Made by a program: the position numbers and the translations under genes. This document shows positions 55,620 to 64,000 of a stretch of 64,000 nt of DNA, piece by piece. The DNA is from Epiperipatus broadwayi. Taxonomy: Eukaryota > Onychophora > Udeonychophora > Euonychophora > Peripatidae. The stretch is taken from contig JAQFVV010013282.1 of NCBI GenBank assembly GCA_028023455.1, positions 64,001 to 128,000 of the forward strand. Reading direction: 5' to 3'. A model generated the notes under the pieces. That model made no database searches, had not been told where the DNA came from, and saw only the letters and a program-made list of their open reading frames with translations. Within the stretch, counting starts at the first letter, position 1; each line of letters starts with the position of its first letter.

Positions 55620-57880
55620 AGTCATATTTGTACATTCACGCAACAAAATCCAGAGTTTTGGTAAATTATATCAAGGCTGATCTAGATGAGGGTTTGAGAC
55701 CTCAAATCTGACTGCACCTCAGCTCCTTTACCAACACTCCCTGACTTACTACCCTATGAATGACATATATGAAGTCACACTCATAATCTCTTAATTCCTG
55801 TGCCAACAGTAGCAAAGGGTGGATCAAGAGACTCTAGAATAATTAACTAAACACTTGACAGTTTAATTAAACACACACACAACTTATAGCTGGTTATATA
55901 ATGCATACATTAATAAATGTGGAAAGTGATTCAATAGAACAGAGTGAATAAGACATCACACATCAATATATTTAAAATTATTTAATCTTGTTAAAACAAC
56001 ACAAACAATAACAATTAAGTGTACTGGATATTCCACTCACAGGTGGTATGGTGAACAAATGAACTACAAGTTCTCAAGATTTATTGCACTTGGTCATAAT
56101 CCTTTTTATTATAACATTTTATAAACTAATAATGTTTTCTACATCTATAATGATGCCTAAATTATGCTCTGCCATTCCTACTGGGTTTGCTAAGAGTTAA
56201 ATCTTAAGAGAGTGACAACTTTATATAATGTGTATCTAATATTATTATTTCGTAATAAGCAGTCAATGCTCTCTTTATGCAGATAGTATTATATAAACTA
56301 GATCTGAGGTTCAGATCAATGCTGAACAATTAATATAACATCAGGTAAACTGGTGCTTTGTAGCATAACTTCCGAGACTACGGCGTTACACAAATTACAT
56401 CAGAGGTGCAGCTTGAATGTGCCTTTACTCATGAGATTCAGTAATGATTACTCGGTTCTCAGGTACCGGATGCTTGCTATATGTGAACATTTAGTTCAGA
56501 TGATCGAACAGCCTTAATATACAATGCTGGATACCAGTGTTCCAATTCTGAAAGAAGTAATGGGAATGGCCCTTAAAACCAGTAGCCCATTCAAGAGAGA
56601 ACTATCTAAACTAGGGATAATAGGATAGCCCTTAAAACTGAATCCTATCTTAATAAGTATATAATAGCAAGGTGTAATGCACCAAAGTGCTTCATAAAAG
56701 CCCATTCACAACACTTTCTAAATATTAATTATTAAAGTTAGTAAAGCGCGAAATCTATAGTTTCATTCTGCGAAACTACCATACACCAGTTCGTAAATTA
56801 GCATACTTAAACTGTGCTAAAAAGGAATTTATTAAAATGATCTAGTTTATGAATTAACCTACATAGTCTATGATAATAAACTAAGGAGGGCTAAAGCATA
56901 TTTGGGACTTAAACTTGGCTAATTACTGACAATATGCTTTACAATATCACTCTCACGTATTCAACTAAACAGACCTTTAATAAGCAAACCTGTATGAAAT
57001 ATTAAGCCAAAACATAGCAGCTTAACTAATATATATATATAAGAGTAGGTTTTCAGACCAGAGATTTAGAAGTATGCCAAAAGCAGCATGAATTAATTTA
57101 CTTGAGAACAAAATCGTCTCTTTATGTTATAATAATTGGTAATCTCCGCTCTGAAGGCAGAGCACAAATTAATAAATGCATTGTAATAAAATATATATAT
57201 AAATAGGCATAAGTATAGATGAGAATAGATAAAATAATAAGACAGTCATTATCTTTTTACAAGTTGAATTTAAAAGACTTTAAGAGAAATTGAGATTAGG
57301 CAAGATTTTGCACTTTAGCTTTTTACATTTATTTTAAAATTATACAAATAGGAATACACTTATTTAACATAGTTTAATTAATTTATGAGATTTAAGTTTA
57401 ATAGTTTGTGCACATTACTTATATTTTACAGCTAGCTTTAGGAAAGATTTTAGAATTGCTATAGCATTAGGTTAGCTTGGTTGAGGATTTTTACCAGTTG
57501 TTAAGAGTATGAAGGCTTGCAGCTTGGAAGGATTACACACACATGCATGGGCTGGTTCATCAGCTGTTCTTTCTATGCACTATTCTTTTAGGTAGGCTGG
57601 TGTTCAATTCTTCCATCTCCATAAACAGTTCTGCCACCAAGGAGGCAGCAATGATTGTTTCTAGCCACTGATTTCCATATTAAAATTGGGCATACTGCCA
57701 GGATACAAGTTAATATGAGAGTAAAGCAAAATGGAATAACTGTTCATTTCAAACTGGGTTTTTTATATTTTCCTAACCCCCCTTTATCACAAGCCATTAA
57801 CATATTCCAATCTTTAATTTTAAAACCTTAAAACTTAAGAAGTCACTAATTTTATCAACTACAAAAGAACCAGCTGGATT
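55620..57880. repeat. Unclassified repeat of about 2.2 kb, copy E2
   Basis: Collinear with 23730-25960 at low identity, with matching blocks such as CTACCCTATGAATGACATAT, AAAGCATATTTGGGAC, TTTACAGCTAGCTTTAGG (against TTTGCAGATTTTAGG), and CACCAAGGAGGCAGCAATGATTG (against GTAAGGAGGGAGGTGGTGATTATTG). No coding motif was found. Confidence 0.45.
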
Positions 57881-57884
57881 TATT

Positions 57885-59135
57885 GCAGGCGGACCCTGTC
57901 AATGACTGTTAATGATTCTAACTTTATTTCATAAGATCCATAAAGTTCATTTCTCAGCTTAGTGTAAAGTAATTCTGAGGGATCCATAAACCTTGAATTT
58001 CTTTTTTTTTAAAGAGTGAATTTCTTTTTTTCAAAGAGATTCAAGCCGACAACATTTAGCACATACCTAAGAAAATTACCTCTGAATTTAATTACTATAT
58101 GCGAATACTAGCAATTTAGTAAATTGAATAACTTCAAAGACAGTTTGGAAATAATTTAGAAAACTTGTAATGTTTAGCAAACTGATTACATTACATTACC
58201 TTCACATATATACATAGGTATGTTCTCATATATATACAATGTCCACAGCTTAAACCAAATTTAATAATTTAAAATCATAACCAAATCTTTATATAAAATT
58301 ATAAAGGCATATACATTATACATAATAATATCAATCAGATGTGAGAAGATACAATTTCTCGCAAATAAAATATTTATCTAATATTACCAAATGCATATAC
58401 AACCATTTAAAATAGTAGATGTGTGCGTATATACAATTACACACATATACATGTAAATATATGCTTCTATATATTAAATTACTTAGTATACGGTTATATA
58501 CATGCACCTCTAGGGTTTGAATTAAGAAAATGAAGACAACAAAGTTATATAGTAGGTGAAACTGTATGATGGCTAAATCATGCTGTTTCAATATATATTT
58601 AAGAACACTAATGTCTTCTTTCAAATATTCTTGTTTACATTTATATAAACATAAAATATGTTTAAAAAATTAATATATACTTATATATAAATTTAGATGG
58701 AGTGTGATTTACTTCAATCAAATGTGATAAAATTTATAGACATTTAAAATTATTTATAATTTTCTTTATACACCTATGCTGTATATTACATTAATTAAAT
58801 AGTTTAATGGATTTAGTAAAACATTGAAATTATAATGGAAGCTTTCCAAATAGTAAATTGGAGTAAACCTTCAGTTATGATGTAACCAGAAATTAACTAA
58901 TTAAACAGATAATTCAAGACAAATATGATCTGATAATTAACAATAGATTTCGCTTGATTTGTCGTAAGATAAAAAATAATTGTTTTTAGCTTAGCACTCA
59001 AAATGGTGTATGAGTAGGAAATCAAGCCAGATATTTTTTTATGAATAAAAATTTTAAAAGTCCCAACTTTTGTTTTTCACCAACAGTAAATTATTATCCC
59101 TCCATAAGACTTATATATATATTACAAATAAAATG
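57885..59135. other. AT-rich stretch, nothing recognised
   Basis: A 97-codon minus-strand frame (58331-58624) is rich in Tyr, Ile and Leu and shows no motif; probably chance. Confidence 0.35.
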
Positions 59136-59139
59136 TCAA

Positions 59140-59604
59140 TTAAAACTCTATTGTAATAACAATAAAAATAATAAATATAATGGTAATAAACTATTATTAA
59201 CAGTCTTTCAATCTGCAGAAGTACTTTTGGTTAATTCCTTAAACTTCCTCAATAATAAACACAAGGTAATAAACTATTATACACAGTTGTGCATATACTA
59301 ACCTGTTTGCTGTGATATTACTAACATTTGTTTGCTGTGATATTACTAACAGTTGGTGCATATACTAACCTGTTTGCTGTGATATTACTAACAGTTGAAT
59401 GCATTTGGAATATTTAACTAAAAATTAAAACTTTTCTAAAGACATTCAACACACATATTAGATGATGGAAATAGTCCAATATAAAAATACAGCTAGAACA
59501 CCATCATCACAAACCTTCAGAAAAACACTATTATACGCAGTCTTTCAATCACAGAAGTACTTTTGGTCTGTGGATTGAAAGACTGTGTATAATAGTTTAT
59601 TACC

Positions 59605-59645
<41 letters not shown>
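59140..59645. repeat. PLE-related 3' region with short tandem repeats and terminal hairpin
   Basis: CAGTCTTTCAATCTGCAGAA and GTACTTTTGG occur at 59199-59228 and again at 59540-59566. The second is followed by its own complement (CTGTGGATTGAAAGACTGTG), giving a hairpin. Between them, GTTTGCTGTGATATTACTAA is repeated three times (59309-59393). ATTAGATGATGGAAATAGTC to CAGAAAAAC matches the PLE-flanking sequence at 52000-52060. An AT microsatellite ends the block. Confidence 0.5.
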
Positions 59646-59647
<2 letters not shown>

Positions 59648-60154
59648 CGTTTAATGAACTTAAGATGTAAGCATTGAAATTATAATGGGAATTTTTCATA
59701 CCCAATTGTTTTTCATATGATGGATCTTTATATGAAGATTTGCTTTGCGATCATCATTAATTTATATCTTCGACTTTGATTAACAATCATCTATTTTTTA
59801 TATTGATCTTTATGAAAAATTTCCAAATATTTTTTTTTAAAATGTCAATAATTTTTTTAAATGGTAGCAATCTTTTAAGATGATAAAGACTTCATGAAAA
59901 ACATTATTGTAAGTTTAAAAGATGACATTATCAAAAGAAGTTCAGCCCAACATAGGGTTCATTTGTACACTGATAAAATGCAATTAAATAATTTGAAATA
60001 TAATTAATGTGCTTACCTAATTTTGATTTATATCTTGTAAATTCATAATACATCCAGCATAAATAAGACATAAATCTTAAATACCAAAAAATACAAATTT
60101 TGCTTAGTACAATTAAACAAACTTTGATCATAGACTGTAACATAGTACATTAAA

Positions 60155-60410
60155 ACAGACAAAACTCTTCATTCATTAGTGCCATTTAGTGCAAGTCAGA
60201 ACAATCAATGGATGTCAGAAGGCTTGTCCATAAAATCCTTATCTAGTGCCTACTCATCCAATAGGGATTTTATGCACAAGTCTTCTGGCATCCATTGATT
60301 ACTCTGGCTTGCACTGAGTGGCACTACTGTATGTAGAGTTTTGCCTGTTTTAATAACAGTTATGAGCAAGTACAAAAAAAATGTGATCATGTGGTGTTTA
60401 GTGATTTAAC
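60155..60410. mobile_element. Family A inverted pair lacking the ribozyme (A12)
   Basis: AAACTCTTCATTCATTAGTG...CTAGTGCCTACTCATCCAAT runs up to 60262 and then turns back into GGGATTTTATGCACAAGTCT...TTTTGCCTGTTTTAATAACA, followed by GTGATCATGTGGTGTTTAG. The turn removes the hammerhead from both arms. Confidence 0.7.
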
Positions 60411-60559
60411 ATAGTAGATTAATAATAAATTATAAAATGTATAGAAGTCATATCATTGAGTGTTTTTTTTCTTTTTTTGAGATTGTAATAGAAGTTTATG
60501 CCTACTATAAGTTTATAGACAGTTTATTAAACATAAAAAGAATAGTTTGAAATAAAAAA

Positions 60560-60880
60560 CCTCCTCTAGATTAGCATCTATTCATTCAACTTACCGCTAC
60601 AGTACCATCAAGGTGGGCACAAAATGACCAATGAATGGCACACATAGCAAAACATGCACATATGCACAATTAGCAAAAGAATGCAGGAGCAGTCATATAA
60701 TATATGTAACATAGCAAATAATAGCAGCAAAAAAAAAACATACAAAGATTCCATCAATCCACAGCAAATGATCTGATCAAATTGGATTTGTTCACAACAA
60801 CATCGAACTATGGATTGTGAGAGTCAAAAGAGCCATGAAATTATAAATCATTAAAAAAGGTCTCTGAAACCTTTAATGGA
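60560..60880 (+). other. Probable 5' region of the Tx1-like LINE
   Basis: CA-rich sequence with GCACAAAATGACCAATGAATG and similar words directly before ORF1. Its composition differs from the T-rich flank. The start of the element is not defined. Confidence 0.35.
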
Positions 60881-61252
60881 ATGAATAATTCATTCAAATG
60901 TTTCTTCACTGAAAAATCGATAATCATTGCAATTCCAGTTCATTTTGGTAGCTTATTTAGATTCCCAAAAGATATATTATTCGATCTACTCACAGCTAAA
61001 AACTTATGGGAATTGATTCATTGTATAGCTGATCATCCAAATCCTAAATATATTGTGCTGGAATTTAAAACACAAGCATTAAGGAATAGTTTTCAAAAAG
61101 AAATCAGAGTTTTGGATCACTATGCATTAGTAGTAGTAAACCCGAATAGACACAACATTATAAATAGTACACTGAAGAATGCCTACTTAAACTACAAAAG
61201 TGAAGACTTTGTTAAATTAATGGAGCCATTTGGGATGGTTCTTCAATTTTAG
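60881..61252 (+). pseudogene. Tx1/L1-like LINE ORF1, N-terminal part
   Basis: A 123-codon frame. It contains AIPVHFGSLFRFPKDILFDL and KYIVLEFKTQALRNSFQKEI, resembling the RNA-binding-like N-terminal part of Tx1-type ORF1 (substrate: its own RNA). It ends at LMEPFGMVLQF, where the reading breaks off. The zinc-knuckle half of ORF1 resumes after 61800, so ORF1 was interrupted by the LINE 3' fragment in between. The element belongs to the same copy as ORF2 at 62734 onward. Confidence 0.5.
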
Positions 61253-61257
61253 GCAAA

Positions 61258-61798
61258 CCTGCTCCCACTCCCAAAAAGTTATTTTTTAGTGACCAGCAGA
61301 GGCTTCATTAGTATTTTGTCTCAGTGTCAGTTGTGTAGATTATATGATGAGACAATACTCCATATTTTCTATATTTGTCCTGCTCTTAAGTCGATTAGAG
61401 ACTTTATTGTTGCGAATGTCTCTCTGGATCTTAGGGATGCTCTTTCTGTTTCTAATACTCTTAAGAAGGGATTGTTTGCAACAATAAGATTATCTATCTT
61501 TATAACATTTTCTTTATGGTTGACGCATTGCAGGCTCATCTTTGGTCATTCTCAGGACTCAGCTCTAAGTGTCTTTATTAAGCTTCTTGATCAAGTCAAG
61601 CAGCGAGACTCTCTGCTTTCGCCTGTGAGTCTACATGATGATACTTGGGTGAAAGTTTTATTTTCCTCTTAATCTTATTAAGATACCCTTTTCTCTACAT
61701 TGACTTTTTCAAGTTTCATTCTGACTGCTTTGTAAATTTTTATAAAGTTTAACTGTATATTACTATGTTACTATGTTTAATAAATATATTTTAAAACA
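61258..61798 (+). mobile_element. 3' end of a related LINE inserted in ORF1 (zf-RVT C-terminus)
   Basis: The frame at 61289-61672 encodes the C-terminus of a Tx1/L1-like ORF2: CQLCRLYDETILHIFYICPA has the Cys-Cys-His-Cys arrangement of the zf-RVT zinc site, and it ends with DDTWVKVLFSS and stop. A short 3' UTR ends in TTTAATAAATATATTTTAAAAC. Only about 540 bp of the element is present, as expected for a 5'-truncated insertion. It cannot be the 3' end of the surrounding element, whose ORF1 continues after it. Confidence 0.65.
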
Positions 61799-61800
61799 AA

Positions 61801-62392
61801 TATGCTGGTACCAATATATGGAAACAGTTTCTCATTTAGAGTTAACCTACATAAGAATGTAGAACCAAAAGACATTCTCTCTTAAATAACTGATCAGGCG
61901 GTAATGTTGTGTTTGATGATAAAAGGAATAAAGCCTCAGTGTTATCATTGCAAAGAGCATGGACATCTAATCAATGTTTGTCCTAAAATGCATTGTACCC
62001 AATGTAAAATAAAAATGACCCCATTGCATCAATGTCTGAATATAAATAATGACTTGCATGAAAATGCATTAAATAATATTTCTCAAATAGAACAAATTGC
62101 AGAAGCTGAAAGAGCCATCAAGTCTACTCCACCATTGAATGATGAACTGGAAATACAAATAAAGGAAATCTCCCACAGTGCTAACATCCTCATCCCTGTC
62201 AATAATGTAATTAGTTCTGTTATTGAACAATCACAATCTCAATTTAATATTTTAAACAAAACAACTCCAGGGATTATGGAATCACTTTCACAATATATGC
62301 CAATAAAAGGAAATTCAAAGGTATTCAACAAACTGATGCCCGTAGACTGCTACATAAGAAATGAGAGAATAAAGGACAAACAAAAGATGTGA
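61801..62392 (+). pseudogene. Tx1/L1-like LINE ORF1, zinc-knuckle part
   Basis: First VPIYGNSFSFRVNLHKNVEP in one frame, then after a frameshift and stop a 162-codon frame. CYHCKEHGHLINVC is a CX2CX4HX4C zinc knuckle, and a second Cys/His cluster follows (CTQCKIKMTPLHQC). Such knuckles bind nucleic acid in ORF1 proteins. The C-terminal part is Ser/Asn/Gln-rich. ORF1 appears to continue in another frame at 62389-62610. Confidence 0.6.
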
Positions 62393-62733
62393 GCACTGAT
62401 GCAGAAGTTAATGATATGATAGACATTGCAAAAAAAAAGTTAAAACCAATATCAGTAACGAACAAACTGACTCTACGATTCCTGTTGATGAAAATAATTT
62501 TGTGGAGGGGGTCATGCTCAGATAAACTAAATAAAATCATAGATTTTCCCATTATAACTATTAATAACTTAATAGAGAATGTATGTCAATCAAAAATAGT
62601 TGATAACTAGAAGATACTTGTAATGTGCTAGTTGCTAAGTAATTAATTTTTCATTTTTATCCTAGTACTGTTTATCTCTAGTTAGTTTAATTTTTTGTGT
62701 TTTTGGTTTAAGAAGTGGTGGGTTTGATAATAA

Positions 62734-63743
62734 ATGTTAACGAAGATAAAAATTACATCCTTAAACATTAGGGGTCTTAACTCCACTAATAGAATTTATC
62801 AATTGAAACAATGGTATTATATTATCCATCCGCATCTAACAGGTCTACTTGAAACCAAAATATATAATGGTTCACATATTGATCTTTCCATTTACTTTGG
62901 AAATGAAGATTTTGCAGCTTTCTCTAAATCTTCCAACTCCCCCTCTTCAGATACAGGGATTATTATAGATAAACTTACACCTTTTAGCTCTTTTAAAATT
63001 CAATATATTGATGAACACTTTACTATTATTTCATTGTGACATAAAGCAATGGTGATAGATGTAATTTCTGTATATATTCCTCCTGGACCTACAATAATGA
63101 ACAGGCCTATCCCCCACATTAAGGCCCTTCCCCCTATACATTCATACTTATGGATGATTTTAATTTATCATATGAAAATTTTTATAAAAAGTGGTTACAT
63201 CTTCTTTCCTTTCCACTGATGAGTAGGAAAGGTTTTTTTTCAAATGGTACCATTTCCTTTAATAATGGAAGCCATTCTTCATTAATTGATCTCATGTTTA
63301 TTCCCCAACTATTCATCACCTTCCTTAATTTAGAAATAAAAAATGCACCCTTTTCAGACCCTGCTGCATTTGTCACTAAAATTGATCTGGATTTCAATAA
63401 TAAAAATTTAATATCCACTGGACACACTATTAAAATATTACTACCATCTAGAACACCTGAATTTCTGTTTTCAGAAATTTATATATATGTAAATAAATTG
63501 AGTAAGATTAATATGGATCCAGCGCAAGCCTGGATAGCATATGTAAGCATATTATCAAACATGATTCATTATATTACCAGAGCCACACCATCACCAACAG
63601 GCCTATTGGCACTAATGGAAAAAATGTACAAAAATATTATACAGACTCCATCCTCATTAAATGAACAACAAAAATTAAAAAACCTTAAAAATTTATGTAA
63701 TGGAACAGTATCAATTAGCAATAAAGAAGAGGACAATATTTAA
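62734..63743 (+). pseudogene. Tx1/L1-like LINE ORF2, AP endonuclease domain and linker, broken
   Basis: It begins KIKITSLNIRGLNSTNR (the N of the endonuclease active site), then GLLETKI (the catalytic E). A stop and frameshift occur at about 63038, then VYIPPGP, then MDDFNLSYENF (GDFN block), LIDLMFI (DYIF block) and FSDPAAFVTKI, where SDH has become SDP and the catalytic His is lost. The frame from 63150 continues for 197 codons into the linker before the reverse transcriptase (EQQKLKNLKNL). The endonuclease nicks target DNA in active relatives; this copy should be dead. Confidence 0.7.
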
Positions 63744-64000
63744 TGGACAAACACATACATGGTCCAGAAACATTGTCAGATGGTCCTTGGGTCACCCTCC
63801 TTCAGTCAGAGTGCCAACAGCCATCTAAACACAAACAGAGACAGTTAGTGGGATTTATATCCCAGAACTGGCTTACTTGTATTATAGGGATAAGTTGCAA
63901 TCTGGCAAGTTTTATAACCTTGCAAAAAAGACTTTCTGTGAATCAAAAGATGAAGATAATTTTTTCCCAAATGAATTTACTAAGGAAACTGGAGCCTATA
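63744..64000 (+). pseudogene. Tx1/L1-like LINE ORF2, start of reverse transcriptase region, runs off the window
   Basis: Translations with frame changes resemble the segment before the fingers: RTGLLVL and LASFITLQKRLSVNQ fragments. The element continues beyond the window edge. Confidence 0.4.

Noticed and set aside
58331-58624. 97-codon minus-strand frame
   Set aside because: No motif, AT-driven composition, no CpG retention or splice-like borders; probably chance.
62325-63427. Minus-strand frames inside the Tx1-like LINE (62325-62552, 63182-63427)
   Set aside because: They are antisense shadows of ORF1 and ORF2 with no motifs of their own.
1-64000. CRISPR array, operons, prokaryotic promoters or phage features
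   Set aside because: No spaced direct-repeat array, no dense coding and no Shine-Dalgarno organisation; the sequence is clearly animal repeat-rich DNA.

Overview
This window reads as AT-rich (roughly 70-75 % A+T by eye) nuclear DNA from an invertebrate animal. It contains no prokaryotic gene organisation, and almost every recognisable segment is a transposable element relic: RTE-type and Tx1/L1-type LINEs, Penelope-like elements (PLEs), one hAT DNA transposon, tRNA-derived SINEs, fold-back repeats and microsatellites. The sequence alone does not fix the phylum. No complete host gene is visible. Candidate host exons are a 91-codon CpG-retaining reading frame (10423-10698, minus), a 168-nt open segment with splice-like borders (18996-19163, minus) near a CCAAT-box and splice-donor region (17863-18602), and a weaker frame at 21148-21339.

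The most interesting content is a set of short repeats that fold as type I hammerhead ribozymes (HHRs). Family A (about 200-350 bp, at least 13 copies or fragments) carries a CUGAYGA...GAAAC core, a GGC/GCC stem II, a two-base-pair stem III capped by UA, and a long stem I with an internal loop. Four copies keep an intact core (3253-3307 +, 15437-15490 -, 15537-15591 +, 49493-49547 +), and one pair shows a compensatory change in stem I. Family B (up to about 450 bp) carries a different HHR followed on the same strand by a perfect RNA polymerase III B box, so it looks like a ribozyme-bearing SINE analogous to schistosome Sm-alpha. It has two intact cores (22898-22954 -, 23032-23088 +). Family C is represented by three decayed copies. 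Several A and B copies lie as inverted pairs.

Layout. 0-5.5 kb: a SINE double copy, an RTE 3' end, a fold-back repeat, a cluster of family A copies, and a PLE palindrome whose two arms each encode the end of a GIY-YIG nuclease. 6.7-9.4 kb: tRNA-like SINEs, a truncated family B copy and a LINE RT scrap. 10.4-11.3 kb: candidate coding frames. 12.2-17.3 kb: a perfect 64-bp-arm palindrome, an RTE endonuclease fragment, microsatellites, a family A inverted pair with two facing ribozymes and an RTE reverse transcriptase relic. 17.8-19.2 kb: CpG-retaining candidate promoter and exon region. 19.6-23.2 kb: RTE 3' ends, a SINE and the family B inverted pair. 23.7-26 kb and 55.6-57.9 kb: two diverged copies of an unclassified repeat of about 2.2 kb. 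28.46-31.83 kb: a decayed hAT element with near-perfect 8-bp target duplications, itself invaded by two family B copies. 33-35.2 kb: an RTE relic split by a PLE terminal-repeat fold-back. 36-45 kb: LINE scraps, PLE fold-backs and a 1.2-kb PLE palindrome. 46-60 kb: scattered A, C and SINE copies and a PLE GIY-YIG relic. 60.6-64 kb: a Tx1-like LINE (zinc-knuckle ORF1, then AP-endonuclease ORF2) that runs off the window and is interrupted by the 3' end of a related LINE.

Functional reading: LINE-type machinery (RTE, Tx1) and PLE reverse transcriptase are plausible sources of mobilisation for the ribozyme SINEs, but every protein-coding copy in the window is broken. All folds were derived by hand pairing; no folding software, database search or assay was available.
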